A stretch of DNA of 64,000 nucleotides from Sycon ciliatum (Eukaryota; Porifera; Calcarea; Leucosolenida; Sycettidae), in NCBI RefSeq assembly GCF_964019385.1, contig NC_088654.1:25442941-25506940 (forward strand), given 5' to 3'. Numbering within the stretch: the stretch's first letter is position 1; each line of letters opens with the position of its first letter. Both the position numbers and the translations under genes were made by a program. The notes under the pieces were generated by a model. It searched no databases, was not told the origin of the DNA, and worked only from the letters and a program-made list of their open reading frames with translations. Of the stretch, positions 40,244 to 52,649 are shown piece by piece.

Positions 40244-40588
40244 TTACACTGTAATGCATAAACTCACACTGCTGGTGCCGTACTTGGCTGCGACAGAAGA
40301 GAGGCTCCAACCTCGTCTGTGATGGCAGAACGAAACTTCAGCCTGAATAATTTCGCGAATACTAGTCAGATCCAAGGTGACCGGGGGGTCGGCGAGCACC
40401 TCGCATGTATCCACAGTGGGCGCGGCAGAGTCGTTTGCTGAAGGTTGAGTTGGACCCAGGTGTTCTCGCTCCGTGTCGTCCAGCAATCTCTGAACCAGAA
40501 TGCATTTCTTTCCGGTGGTCAGCAGACCTCGATCGTCCAGCTCGGCTCGCAGTTCTGCCACCCGCATCCGATGCACAATAGAGGACAT
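40244..40588 (-). CDS. small protein with an N-terminal SAP domain
   Basis: From a Met at 40588 the frame gives about 114 residues. Residues 8-40 fit a SAP motif: V-A-E-L-R-A-E-L-D-D-R-G-L, T-T-G-K-K, L-V-Q-R-L-L-D-D. SAP is a small helix-extended-helix fold that binds DNA and is often found at the start of transposon-encoded proteins. The remainder is Pro/Thr-rich and unremarkable, and no splice site was identified. It is most likely the N-terminus of a retroelement protein, left over. Confidence 0.5.
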   Translation of the reverse strand: MSSIVHRMRVAELRAELDDRGLLTTGKKCILVQRLLDDTEREHLGPTQPSANDSAAPTVDTCEVLADPPVTLDLTSIREIIQAEVSFCHHRRGWSLSSVAAKYGTSSVSLCITV

Positions 40589-41197
40589 TGTTTCAGGCAC
40601 CAACAGTACGAGCTGAACACAATCAAAGCGTCTGGCTAATTAGTTACTCAAAGCTACCACAAGCTAGAAGCCAAACTGAGAGAGCTTAAAAATTTGATGC
40701 TGGCACAAGCTAAAAGTCACCACTAATTGGACTTTGAAGTGAAGCCAACAGCAAGAAAGAAAGAGAAAGTTCAAAGGAAGCAGTTGTATTACGTCAGGCT
40801 AAGCGCGCCCAAATTCATGCGCTGGCAGTGTGAGTGCAGTGAGCAAAGGTTCAAAGGAAGCAGTTGTGTGATGTCAGGCTAAGCGTGCCCAAATCTATGC
40901 GCTAGCAGTGTGAGTGCAGTGTGCAATGCACTGATGCAGCGGTGCGTGGCAGATGCAAACATGGCAGTGTGATCAGTGGATGCTAACACACACTAACTAC
41001 ATTACTGCGACAATAATTATTGTTTTATACATGTACATGGTTATGACTCATGAGTGCACAATTAGTTTTATTCATTGCCGTTTTGTTCCTTGTTCCCTTG
41101 TGTATGTGATTTTGGCAGAAGTTAAGTTTTCAACCGTAGCGTACACTACAGGTTGTGCCTTCCACAAAGCTCACAATGGCCTTCCTTTCTTTCAATA
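40589..41197. repeat. intron sequence with an 81-base tandem duplication
   Basis: A unit starting TTCAAAGGAAGCAGTTG and ending GTGTGAGTGCAGTG occurs at about 40770-40841 and 40851-40922 with few differences. The inverted copy of the 39157 repeat lies at about 41027-41095. Confidence 0.7.
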
Positions 41198-41202
41198 GCC
41201 CA

Positions 41203-41409
41203 TGTTGTGGTCCCGTTGTTGTACCCGATCCGTTCCGGGATCGGTTACCCATATGCATTCCTGTACTGTGTACATATATGGATCCTGGTTGTGCATCTTT
41301 ATCTTTCGTTGTTCTATGTAAATAAACTTTAGTTGTTGTCTGGGACTTTGGAGTGAAGTTGATCTATGGAGTGCGGGAACTAACTTGATGTTCACTCAGG
41401 AACATTACA
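41203..41409 (+). repeat. 5' LTR of gypsy element 2
   Basis: 207 bases, TGTTGTGG to ACATTACA. It contains the inverted words CCCGATCC and GGATCGG around CGTTCC. Confidence 0.95.
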
Positions 41410-41433
41410 TGGTGTCAGAAGTAGCAGTTAGTC

Positions 41434-44400
41434 ATGTCGTCTGCCAAATTTCCTGTACCTGCCCCGTTCGATTTCTCCACCCCAGAAGCATGGCCACTCT
41501 GGAAGACCCGTTTTGAACGCTTTAGTTCTTTGTCCAAATTGGACGAGGCGGACGGGCAACGCCAAGTAGACACATTGGTTTACTCTATGGGAGCCGAAGC
41601 CGATCCTATCTTTGAGTCTCTATCTCTGTCCGCGGATGATAAGAAGAAACTCGACAAGGTACTGGAGGCCTTTGACAAGTATTTTCGCCCGGGTGTAAAC
41701 GTAATCCACCAACGGACATTGTTTGAAAGGTGTGTCCAGAACCCAGGTGAATCCGTGGAAGAGTATGTGCGTCGTCTCCGTGCCGCAGCCAAATATTGCA
41801 CGTTTGACAAGTCCGATGAGCGTATCCGCGACAGGTTGGTGGCCCATATGACGAACCGAGAAGTTTCGAAGAAGCTACAGCTCGAGGATCACGCTCAGCT
41901 GACACTCGAGACTGCCGTGAGCTTGGCACGCAAAACGGAGTCCGTAAACGCCGAGGTCGCCCAGCAAACGCCCCGGGTGAGCCAAGCTGCTGCAGCTACC
42001 TTACCGCAACGGAAACACGGCAAGTTCCCTGCTTACGCAAGTTACGGATCGACGGGAAAGCGACCACAGGTCAAGTCCCAACGAGACTCGAGCAACAGTA
42101 AGAAGTGCTCGTGGTGTGGCTCCTCCAAAGACCACAAATCGAACCGTGACGAATGCCCTGCCAAGGACAAGTCTTGTAACAAGTGCCGTAAGTCTGGACA
42201 CTTCGCCAGCGTCTGCCGGTCTGCCTCCGCCAGTGCAGCACACAACGATTATGTGCATGTAGCTGAGTTTGACTTGCAGTCAGACCCCGTCGGCGAAAAT
42301 TTCCTTGGAGCTGCTTCTACCCACACCGCTGACGAGCCGTGGATAGTACGACTGGATCTGTGCGGCTCACACCTCGATTTCAAAATCGACACTGGAGCTG
42401 ATCTCAACATTATGACGCAGGCCAGCTACAACGCTTTATCTGCACCGCCAGTACTCAGTCCGTGCCAGACACGTATGATTGGGCCTGATGGGAACCAGCT
42501 CACGATACAGGGTGAGTTCCACACTTGTGCTATGTTCCGTGATGTACAGTACCCAGTCACTATCCTGGTCATTGCCACCGGTGGTGTCAACTTGTTGAGC
42601 AGGCAGACATCTGAACAGATGGGCCTAGTACAACGTCTTCATGTTGGCTCTTCAGATGCCCAGCCGAAAATCGGATGCATGCTAGGCAAGCCAGTCGAGA
42701 TTGAGTTGAAGCCAGACTGCAAACCATACAACTGTGTAAATGCTCGACGCATTCCAATACACATCCGCCTCAAGGTTCGTACCGAGCTGGAGCGTATGGA
42801 AAAAGCAGGTGTCATCACAAAAGTCGAGCAGCCGACCGACTGGTGTTCACCCCTCGTGTCGGTCCTCAAGCCGAACGGCAACGTGCGTGTATGCGTAGAC
42901 CTCAAGCGCCTGAATGCCAGCGTCAAGAGAGAGCACTACCCGTTACCGACCGTGGACGACACGCTCGCACAACTCAACGGTTCTACCATATTCTCTACGC
43001 TGGACACCACGTCTGGCTTCTGGCAGATCCCACTCTCCGAGGAAGCGTCGTTGCTGACGACGTTTATCACTCCCTATGGCCGCTTCAAGTTCGAGCGCCT
43101 TCCCTTCGGCATAACGAGCGCGCCTGAGATATTCCAGCGCCGGCTACAAGGTCTACTCAGCGATATTCCCAACGTAGCAGTGTTCATAGACGACATCATC
43201 GTCTATGCTTCATCGATGGCTGAGCATGATGCTGCTCTGCTCGCCGTCGAGAACCGACTCCGCGATGCCAGTCTGACACTGAATCCGAACAAGTCTAAGT
43301 TCAGATGCACGTCCCTAAAGTATCTGGGCCATCGGATCAGCGACAAGGGTGTCCACCCTGACCCAGTTAAGCTGGATGCCATCGAGCGCCTCGCAGCACC
43401 AACGGATGTGGAAGAGCTCCGTCGTGCACTTGGACTCTTCACGTACCTCTCCAAGTTTCTGCCGTCATTGTCGACCGTAGCCGCCCCACTGCGCGAGCTA
43501 CTCCGGTGCGATGCGACATGGCAATGGACCGAAGCACATGAGCTAGCTTTCACTGAGCTCAAACGCCTAGCTGCCTCAGCCCCGTGTCTCGCGTACTACG
43601 ACCCGTCTGCACCGACCATCGTCACGGCTGATGCGAGCAGCTACGGATTGGGTGCTGCACTGCTACAGTACCACGACAATGAGTGGAAGTCGGTCCGCGT
43701 ACGCCTCACGCACCATGACAGCAGCAGAGAAACGGTATGCCCAGATCGAGAAAGAGCTCCTCGCCTCGGTCTGGGGATGTGAACACTTCCATCAATACCT
43801 CTACGGAGCGCCCCGATTTACCATTCAGACGGACCACAAGCCGCTGGTCCCACTAATGAACACGCGTGACCTCGACCGAGTACCTCTACGCTGCCAACGT
43901 CTACTGTTCAGACTCATGCGCTATGATGTACAAGCGGAGTATGTGCCTGGCAAGAACATGGTTCTCGCCGACACGCTGTCCAGAGCTCCTCTTCCTGACA
44001 CGCCAGCAACCGAATCCGACCTACACAGTGACTCGGAAGCCACCATCGCCGCTGTCCTGTCGTCTCTATGCAGTCCTACCAAGCAACACGCTCTCGATAC
44101 AGCCACTGCTGACGATCCAGTCCTGCAACAAGTAATCCAGCATACCCTCCATGGCTGGCCGACCAAGGTCAACGCAGACCTGGAAGCCTACCGCAATGAA
44201 CGTGGCTCGCTCTCAGTTCACGACGGTCTGCTGTACCACGGATTTCGGATCGTAGTCCCGGCATCCGAGCGCAAAGCTACACTTGCCACTTTGCATGACG
44301 GCCACCAAGGCATAACCAAGTGCCTGGCCCGTGCGAAATCCTCCGTCTGGTGGCTAGGTATCACACGTGCCATTTCAGAATGCGTGCAGAACTGCCTGAC

Positions 44401-45307
44401 CTGCACCAAGCATCGTTTTCAGCCGCCAGAGCCTCTGTCTCCAACTGTGTTTCCCTCTTTGCCATGGGAGAGAATAGGAGTCGACCTCTGCCAACATGAC
44501 GGTCAGGAGTACCTCATTGCTGTCGACTACTTCTCCAGGTACATTCACGCCATCCCGCTACGGAAGACTACCTCTGGAGCCGTCATCAAGGAACTCCACG
44601 AGCTGTTCGCCATCCATGGCATCCCTCAAGTCCTTGTGTCGGACAACGGTCCACAGTTCGCAAGTGCTGAATTCGCCGCATTCACAGCCCAAATGCAGCT
44701 CACCCACCGCACCAGTAGCCCGCACTACCCACAGAGCAACGGTGAAGCTGAGCGAGCGGTTCGAACATTCAAGCGTCTCCTGAAAACCAACAACAGCCTC
44801 AACGATGCCTTACTCAACTACAGGTCAACACCCCTCGCAAATGGCTACTCGCCAGCCGAGCTCCTGTTTGGTCGTCGTCTACGCACACACCTCCCATGTA
44901 CAGCGGAATCCCTCGCTCCAAGTTGGCCTGATATTTCCAAGCTAAGGAAGTTCGAGGTGAGGCAGAAAGACCGACAGAGTGAGACGTACGACTCGTCACA
45001 CCAAGCACAATCTCTGCCACCATTGACCCAAGGCGACCGAGTCTGGGTGCAAGATCTCGCTTCCGAAGCCGTAATTGCAGACCGCGTCTCCGACAGATCC
45101 TATATTGTCACGACCGACAACCTGTCCGAGTACCGCCGCAACCGTCGCCACGTCAAGTTGCTACCTGATGTGCAACCAACACCAACACCAACACCGCAGT
45201 TGAATGTCACTACACCTGCAGAACCTCCATCCACTGATGTCGAGTTCCAGCCTACCTTGCGCCGATCAGCACGTCCATCCCGGCCGCTGAACAGACTCGA
45301 CCTGTAA
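41434..45307 (+). pseudogene. Gag-Pol of gypsy element 2, one frameshift
   Basis: The Met at 41434 follows the primer site. Gag has a zinc knuckle pair (C-S-W-C-G, C-N-K-C-R-K-S-G-H-F). The protease has K-I-D-T-G-A-D. The RT has V-F-I-D-D-I-I-V. RNase H begins T-A-D-A-S-S-Y-G-L-G, and within it the frame changes near 43697, which looks like one extra base. The second frame carries the rest of RNase H (T-D-H-K-P-L), the integrase zinc site (H-D-G-H-Q-G, C-L-T-C-T-K-H) and core (G-V-D-L, S-D-N-G-P-Q-F, N-G-E-A-E-R) to a stop at 45307. The shift lies inside a domain, so it is a lesion and not a programmed site. Confidence 0.9.
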
Positions 45308-45479
45308 ACGCATTAGTCATTGCTCATGCTATGATCACTCCAGTCGCTGACGCTGATGATCGTGAACTGCATGTAGTATTTGTGTGTCTCTACCCTATCT
45401 CCTCTGTTTGTATATGACTAAATATTCTTCGAGCTGTTACCTATGTAACCTCTCTCTCTTCGAACATAAAAAAGGGAGA

Positions 45480-45599
45480 TGTTGTGGTCCCGTTGTTGTA
45501 CCCGATCCCTTCCGGGATCGGTTACCCATATGCATTCCCGTACTGTGTACATATATGGATCCTGGTTGTGCATCTTTATCTTTCGTTGTTCTATGTAAA
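45480..45599 (+). repeat. 3' LTR of gypsy element 2, left piece
   Basis: Matches the first 120 bases of the 5' LTR with a few differences, then stops at CTATGTAAA. Confidence 0.95.
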
Positions 45600-47138
45600 C
45601 GAGAGAGCTTGGAAGCTCAGGGCCCTACGCTATGCTTTTATGCTTTTTTGCCTAGCTCATCGTACATGTTATAAGAACTGATGGAATTGTCTTTTTCCGT
45701 TCATTGGCCACATCACTGTATTGCAAAAACGTTTCAATCGGTTTGAATATTATGAGTTAGGCAAAAGTATTTGCAGAATTTATTGCGGATTGTTGTTTCT
45801 CTAATAATCATCTACTTTTGTTTTGCTCCTTTAATTTTTATCTCCTTATATTGTAAATCAACAAATTTTGGCCGATGAGAAATAGAAACCTCTCGATTAG
45901 AGAGGTTAAGATGCACGTTATTTCCGACGTGACGCGCAGTTTCACGTCAAATTTGAAATCGATCGGTATTTTTGCTCTCACATGCATCCATTGCTCAATC
46001 ATGCATCATTTGCCTATATGACAAATGTTGGCCTGCGATTTACTTTGTCCGGTTGGTACCAAGCGGCGAAATCAGCGAAATTTAATCGCCAGCGAACATT
46101 AGTTGATTTTAATACAGGAATCGGATTTTCTGGCCTTTTTGTAGTAATACATCTACATTGACCTGTTGAGCCAATGACGACGCCGAATGCATGGTTGCCT
46201 GAGGAGCACATTACATAACTTTACAGTCTCCTAAAATACGTATCCTGTCCGACGGCAAAAGAGGCTGCAGATTTAGTTTTTCTGCGCGTCGACGGGATGT
46301 CTGCGACGCGAAAGTTCAGCTCGCGTTATTTGGCTCGCACGTCGAAAAAATCAACGCGAGTGACCTGCTGCTCACGTCGAAATTTGGACATTACATAACT
46401 TTACAGTCTCCTATATAAATACGTATCCTGTTCGACGGCAAAAGAGGCTGCAGATTTTGTTTTTCTGCGCGTCGACGGGATGTCTGTCCTGACGTTTACT
46501 GGGACCGGCGCTGACTCTGCCGATCACGGCGTTCTGGACTCGACAGGATGTCTGTCCTGACGTTTCCTGGGACCGGCTTAGACTCTGCCGATCACGGGCG
46601 TTCTGGACTCAACGGGATGTCTGTCCTGACGTTGCCTGGTACCGCCGGACTCTACCGACCACGGGCGTTCTGGAGTCGACGGGATCTCTCTTCCGACGTT
46701 TCCTGTGACCGGCACTGAATCGCTCGTTCACGCTTATTTTGGAGACGACGGGATCTCTCTTCCAAAGTATGTTTATGCTGACGCATCCTATCACCTTATC
46801 GGCGTCTATTCTAATTTAATTTCCTCCTCGTCTCCCTATTTCTTTCCAAATCCCACTCTACATCAGGGAGTCGTATGCATAATACGACGAATATTGGTAC
46901 GGTACGGGACAGATACAGGAGCCCGCAAATATTGTGGACAGCTGTTATGTACAATCCTGTAGAGCCTTTGTAGTCACAGATACGGGACAGATACGGGACA
47001 GATACGGGATAGCGCCAGGCGTGACACAAACAAACAAACAAACAAACACACAAACAAACAAATACCAAATTAAAGCTGTGTGGACCCTGGCTAGCGCCAG
47101 ACGTTACTGAAGTAACGTCTTCTGCATAGCTACGGGAA
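45600..47138. mobile_element. unidentified 1.54 kb insertion in the 3' LTR
   Basis: The insert replaces nothing: LTR sequence resumes after it, with only AA shared at the border. It has no recognisable coding frame. It holds a 97-base direct repeat starting ACATTACATAACTTTACAG (46211 and 46391) and a GATACGGGACA tract near 46980. The words CCCTACGCTATGC near the left end and GCATAGCTACGGG at the right end are imperfect inverse matches and may be its termini. Confidence 0.75.
46473..46760. repeat. minisatellite, unit about 64 bases
   Basis: Four to five units share the order GACGGGATGTCTGTCCTGAC, GGGACCGGC, GACTCTGCCGA and GGCGTTCTGGA, with decay toward the right end. It lies within the insertion in the 3' LTR. 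Confidence 0.85.
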
Positions 47139-47226
47139 TAAACTTTAGTTGTTGTCTGGGACTTGTGGAGTGAAGTTGATCTATGGAGTGCGGGAACTAA
47201 CTTGATGTTCACTCAGGAACATTACA
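47139..47226 (+). repeat. 3' LTR of gypsy element 2, right piece
   Basis: AATAAACTTTAG to ACATTACA matches the last 88 bases of the 5' LTR with one inserted base. It is followed by the duplication GCCCA. Confidence 0.95.
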
Positions 47227-47231
47227 GCCCA

Positions 47232-48063
47232 CACTCAAAATGTCCAGGAACCGAATTCGAGAGAAACCCCTTTCCTACTTGTAAATCTAAAACTTTCATC
47301 AACAGAAACTAGTCCGATGTACAACAGTAGAATACAGTCCAATGAGCATAGTCTCCTGATGATCGCGTAAGAACCTTCGGCAAGAAAATCTAGAGGAGAG
47401 ATGCACAGATTGTTTCCACTGAACCTTGTACATGGTGGTAGCTTCGCTGAATGCAACTCTACATCCTGCTTTGTGAGACTGTGCAATTTCACTTTCCGCT
47501 TTTGAGCCCAGAAAAGGCCAAGGAGAGTAAATTTCAAATCCGGCCAGGTTTCACTAATTTAGGACATGACATGACATTGCACTCATGGCAAAATGTATGT
47601 AGAAGCAGGTCAAACATCCAGATTTTTCAAAATTCAAGTAGGCTTTAGCCTCAATTCGGACAAAAATTTGTCTTTCAAAACCAGCTGGACGATTTTGAAT
47701 TTTAGGGTTTTGCGTCGGCGGCAATGGACGGCTGGGATCGTCAACTGTGCAACAAAGAAGTTGAGGCCAAAGGGAAAGATTTATTTTCTTGCGCATGCTT
47801 TGTGTATGGTGTGACGTCATCGTCAGAGTCATGCCGCTACAGAATAATACGGATCGCAGACCATGATCAGGAAACTTTTCTCGGGATGCTGAGAATGAAA
47901 CAAAACTCAGCTGCCCCGAAATGGCAGCCGAATGATAGAATAGGTGTACCAAGCTCTTCATGAAATTTTACTGTGGAAGCTTGAAACTTTAATTCAAAAT
48001 TTGGGATGGAATCTTCAAATTTCGTCTTATCACCTTTCATTATCCACTGTTCTCTATTTGCAG
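47232..48063. other. intron sequence, no gene seen
   Basis: No long frame with family similarity. It ends in the acceptor TTCTCTATTTGCAG. Confidence 0.5.
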
Positions 48064-48351
48064 CTCCACGAGTTGCCCCGTCAGATATAAAATTCAGGTC
48101 AAGCACAGCTACAACTGTCCGTATCAGCTGGTCGGCAGTGAACCCATACGAGTTAAATGGAGTACTGGTGGGCTACAATGTTACATGCTGGAAAGGTACG
48201 AACCTTATAACGTATGTGCACACTAAAACAGAGAACGCGAACGTGACTGGCTTGAAGTTCAACTCCAAGTATAAAGTTTCAGTTGCAGCCATCTCATCAG
48301 GAGGGCTAGGTGTTTACTCAAACTACACCAATGTCACAACATCACAGAATG
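48064..48351 (+). CDS. host exon F3: canonical FN3 domain
   Basis: The acceptor is CTATTTGCAG and the donor GTAAGTG; the exon is 288 bases, phase 1-1. Motifs are A-P-R-V-A-P, T-V-R-I-S-W-S-A-V-N-P-Y-E-L-N-G and K-Y-K-V-S-V-A-A-I-S-S-G-G. It shares D/N-P-Y-x-L-N-G with F1, in line with duplication of the A-F pair. It contains sequons N-V-T, N-Y-T and N-V-T. Confidence 0.9.
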
Positions 48352-49634
48352 GTAAGTGTCGTGTTTTTTATATTCCGGTACTATGTGTTGTCAATTCTTT
48401 TATCGACTACATTGATGCACATGCATTCCACAAGTCCAAATATTATTCCTTTATGCTGAATTTTCATCATCTTTCTCTCCGCTTAGGAGCTGCGTTTGCA
48501 CCTTCAGCCTAGAGGGTGGTGGTTCTTGATCCACGTACACCAACATATCAACATAGATACAGACAACGGAAGCAGGAGGGTACAAAGTGAGGGGTAAAAG
48601 GTCACAGCCAGAGGTGACTAGCAACACTGGTGAGACTCAAAAAACTGACTGAAGAAGTCAGACAAAAAGAACAACAACAACAACAACAACAACAACAGAA
48701 GAAAAATATATCACACGCTATATTCACAAGAGGAGAAATGTTGTTGCGCAAGCAATCTTTTCTCGCCTATCTCGCTCCGCTCGGCCGACCAGAAATAATA
48801 ACATTCATGCAGATACGGACAACTCAATCTAGATGAGCCTCACACAATCGTGCAGAATATTTGGAAGCAAAGTTACGTTTAAAAGGAAGTTGGTTCCTCC
48901 CAACACTTGAGCTCGCTCTTTTCCCGTCAACTTGACTTGACACTGGACTTCAAGCCCAAGTATTGTGTGCAACCCACCTTCTTTTGATTATCCCTGAAGT
49001 TTCTACAACTGACGAGGAGACAACAGTAGTAAAATAGCAATGAAAAATACTAATTGTGCACTCATAACCATGTATAAAACAATTAAAATGAAACAATGCC
49101 AGAACGTTTTCCCGTGACTATCATCCGTGGAAGATCGTCACATAGTAAGAATCACTAAAACAACCAGTTATAATTATAGCTAGAATAATATGAAGAGCTT
49201 GAGAACAAAACACGGTATATCCATTTTGGCACTTTTCGGGTAAAGTCAAAATTCTGTTCTGACATTGTCTTACATCCCATCCCAATGGAAATTTGGATTT
49301 AGTACCAGAAGGAATACTGGACCCCAAACACCATGTCATCAAAAATCCACACCTCTCAGATTTTGATATTTTTTAGTGTTGAAACGATCTCACCGGATAC
49401 TCGTTAGCTCGCTCGCCAGAAACTCGGCTCGTTTGTGCGGCCAGCTCGTTTGCACTAACGAACACCGTACACCGTACTTCGTACACATGGCAGTACATGT
49501 CGACCGGGGAGTCGTAAAATATTTTATCCCATGGTACGGTACTATAGGCCTGTTTCAGCCAATCAGGAGCCTTGCTGACCGGGAAATAATAGCCAATACA
49601 ATCCCGCGCGGGATGATATTCATTATTAACTGGG
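48352..49634. other. intron with (CAA)n and Penelope-like end trace
   Basis: A (CAA)n tract lies at about 48670-48696. At about 49037-49190 the sequence matches the flank of Penelope-like copy 3 (CGTTTTCCCGTGACTATCATC, then ACTAAAACAACCAGTTATA), including a decayed hammerhead-like core on the minus strand. No coding frame is supported. Confidence 0.6.
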
Positions 49635-49826
49635 TTCACTTTTACCGTACCTACTACGGTGCACCCTGCATTGGCATGCCCCCACCCCCTCTCGATTCGA
49701 TGCAATGCATCTTGCCGCCACTGGAGCCTTTCGATCAGAACCCAGCGACAAAATGCACGACACAGAACCGTGAGAGGGTGGGAGCATGCCAATGCAGAGT
49801 TCACCGTCGGTACAGTAAAAGTGAAC
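49635..49826. mobile_element. foldback MITE
   Basis: TTCACTTTTACCGTACC and GCATTGGCATGCCCCCACCC at the left are mirrored by GGGTGGGAGCATGCCAATGC and GTACAGTAAAAGTGAA at the right. Length 192. Confidence 0.75.
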
Positions 49827-50732
49827 GGAGAGAACTTACCTCCGCGACTACGTCCAAAACCAGATTCCACACAAACAAGCAACGAACTCCAATCACTATT
49901 CAACTCAACACTACGACACAAAGGAGACTTCGAAGTGCATCTGTTCTCATTCACTCTTTGTAAACTCGAAAACTACACAAAGTATCAACATCCGAGTGAA
50001 AATTACTAATTGCAAGGAGAGATATCGTAACAACTCGAAAAGTACAAGACGTGAAAGTGAGAGGAAAAATCTTGTACAGAATATCCAACAGTGTGAAAGA
50101 AGAAGAGCTCAGCAATCCATGTGTGATGTAGATAAGATATGGATGCAAGATGCGACCCGCAGTGATTATCATGACATAGTATCCAGTACGATTACCACAA
50201 GAACAATTTAAAACGTAGATGCTGCTACAAATCCAGTATGCCTATAATATAACAAGATCAACGTTCTTCTGATTACATAGTGTCCGAGAGTGATACAACG
50301 AAGAGTCTTGATAAAACGAAATGCACTTTACTCACTGGTGCCAATGTCCGAAGATATGTACAATGTGGTTACTGCCTGCACGGACAGTGTTCAGCAAGGA
50401 TCCCAAACCGTTGAAAGTTCCACGCCGATCCAATGACAAGGAAGTCAGCACCAGCCTCCATAATGACGTGGTATCTCGCCGTGACTTGAAGTATGGCCCT
50501 TACTAGTAATACTTTGAACCAAATGACTATGTATCATAACAGTGCAATCTTCGTCAATTCTCTAGTCCAACTACTAAAATGCAACTTGTCTCCCGAGCTC
50601 CAGCGCTCTCAAACCTTGACTGGATTGAAAAGAAAGGCAGCATCTTGTTTTTGGTATAGCTATACCTTGGTAATTGTATTCAGAACGCAGTTGTGTCGAT
50701 CCCCAAAATGCGTAGATGTACCTGGGATAAGT
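49827..50732. other. intron sequence, no gene seen
   Basis: Nothing recognised. Short frames lack family motifs. Confidence 0.4.
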
Positions 50733-50842
50733 AGGATATTGACCCGCGTACTCGGGTGTTACCGTACCCTCATATCATCCCTCCTGCTACGCAGTCGGGA
50801 TGATATTCGGAAGGTAACACCCTCGTACTTGGGTAATATCCT
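50733..50842. repeat. foldback repeat
   Basis: AGGATATTGACCCGCGTACTC at the left and its decayed complement GAGTACGAGGGTG..., read as CCTCGTACTTGGGTAATATCC on the + strand, at the right. A second pair, ATCATCCC/GGGATGAT, lies nearer the centre. Length 110. Confidence 0.7.
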
Positions 50843-51509
50843 ATACTTCAGACATGGCACGTGCTTGTTGCCAGGAGACGGCCAATGAGCGGCCAGAATA
50901 AGCAGTCAAGATCAGTCGATCTTGACCGCTTAGCCGGTCAAGAACAGCAGTCGTACAGCATCGCGCCGCACATGCGCATTTACCATTTTTCGAAGTCCTT
51001 GCCTTGGGCAACATCTCCGACGACGAGGACTAAAAATTTGTCTCCCTTCTCCAAAATGATTATATACTCACTACTGTCTTGAACGTCTGCAGGGAGACCA
51101 GAAACGCCAACCGACCTTGCAGCTGGTCCTGTTTCTCGCGGCGAAACGTACACAAGGGAAGCAGACCTCCACAAGTACATTAATTTTTGTACCTGCCCTA
51201 AGGCTGCAGCTTCTCAGCACTCGCATTTGAACCTTACTCTGGCAATCATCTAACTCGAAGAACGGGTTTATTCCGAATCCGTCATATTACTGGTACTAAC
51301 GTTACTACTGCCTTCACTGTACTTGAATACTTTCATCTCAGAACTGGAAAGTTCCGACCAAACAAATAGCTGTTTGCTATGGTCACTGCACACAATGTGA
51401 CATCAACTCATTTGCCGTCAAGGCTTTCTTTCTGTTTGAATCTCTCTACTGACAGTAGTACTGTACTATACTGGGCCTTGTTGTTTGTGAGGTGGGCCTT
51501 GTCCGAAGC

Positions 51510-51691
51510 GCAATCCTACACAGTTGCGTCGGGCATGCCGCTCTGATCAGTCCCTCGGTCATGTGAGTGATCTTGCCCTCGGTCGCGACGCCCTCGGGGC
51601 TACGCCCCTTGGGCGTCGCGACCTCGGGCAAGATCACTCACAGACCTCGGGCCTGATCAGGCGCATCATGCCCTCGCAACTGTGTAGGATT
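51510..51691. mobile_element. GC-rich foldback element
   Basis: Arms run from CAATCCTACACAGTTGCG to the inverse at the right. The inner arms include GTGAGTGATCTTGCCCTCGG. A perfect inner hairpin has GTCGCGACGCCC opposite GGGCGTCGCGAC. Arms of about 80 bases with few mismatches suggest a young element. Confidence 0.85.
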
Positions 51692-52196
51692 ATGTATTTA
51701 CAACTCCTGGTCGATCGAGAGTCCAGTCCCGATCCCGCGCAAAGTGAAAATCACTCGCAGTTACAGGTGACTGCCTGCACGACACTTGAGTTGTTTCAGT
51801 TGTCGTTGCAGCTTTGGTGGACTCTACTGATGTCTTGTTCCGCATCTGCTGACCTGTCGCAGGATATGCTTCGGTCATCTCTCCATTCGAGTAAAAGTAA
51901 TTAGTTACGCTCAGTCGTTTGGAAGTTTTCTCCCGCGATGCAGCGAAGACCAGGGCTACTTGCAATCTTTGCAAAACGGTCTATTCTTACAAAGGCTAAT
52001 CGACGACGGCGCTGAAAAGACATCTCGACACCAAACAGCAGTCCGATGTGAAGCAGCAGCAACCCCAAATGCCGGCGGTGATAATTATTTGAACCAGCTG
52101 AAAAAAATCAAACTTAGAAAAAAAATTATTCAAAAAAATAATCATATTTGCCACATCAATGAAACCAAGAGTACATAAACCAGAGTGTGCAACTGT

Positions 52197-52641
52197 TAGG
52201 CCTCCGCGGAATATGCCGGCATAATTTCGGGAATTATCGGTGTGATTTTTAAAACGGGAATTATTGGCAATTTTTGTGGAATATTCGGTAAAATTTGAGC
52301 AATGCCCCCCTTTTTTCATTTTATTCTTCATTTATAACACCCTGATTTGTACCAAAAAGCTCATGATCCTGAAGTAACATTAGTTGATCGCCCGGTACGG
52401 TATTTCAAAAAAGAAAGAAAAAAAAGCTTCCAGCCGAGTTCGAGTTTCACGCGAACCGTGATTTTTTTGCCCCTATAAATGGCAAAAAACCCCTACGCGG
52501 TACGGTATCTGCAAAAAAAGGGAAGAAAAAAAGAATTATTGTGAGAATTATTGGTGGAATTACGGGAATAATCGGTCGAAATTTTGAGCAATGCTCAAAA
52601 GAATTATCGGTAAAAATACGAGCATATTCCGCGGAGGCCTA
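52197..52641. mobile_element. hAT-like MITE with 8-base target duplication
   Basis: Identical 20-base inverted ends TAGGCCTCCGCGGAATATGC. The target duplication GCAACTGT lies at 52189-52196 and 52642-52649. The interior repeats GGAATTATCGG words. An eight-base duplication and a TAGG start fit hAT. Confidence 0.9.
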
Positions 52642-52649
52642 GCAACTGT

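Larger units (their letters stand above)
41203..47226 (+). mobile_element. Ty3/gypsy LTR retrotransposon 2, 3' LTR split by an insertion
   Basis: The 5' LTR is 41203-41409. The 3' LTR lies in two pieces (45480-45599 and 47139-47226) separated by 1.54 kb. The target duplication GCCCA flanks the whole (41198-41202, 47227-47231), which proves that the two pieces belong together. The primer site TGGTGTCAGAAGT follows the 5' LTR at once. A purine tract AAAAAAGGGAGA precedes the 3' LTR. The LTRs differ at several bases, so it is older than gypsy element 1. Confidence 0.95.

Noticed and set aside
43690-43710. Programmed ribosomal frameshift in gypsy element 2
   Set aside because: The frame change lies inside RNase H, not at a gag/pol border, and no slippery site is seen. 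One extra base is simpler.
49373-49963. Overlapping frames of about 195 residues on both strands
   Set aside because: Both span a foldback MITE and carry no family motif. Their length comes from low stop density in a GC-richer stretch.
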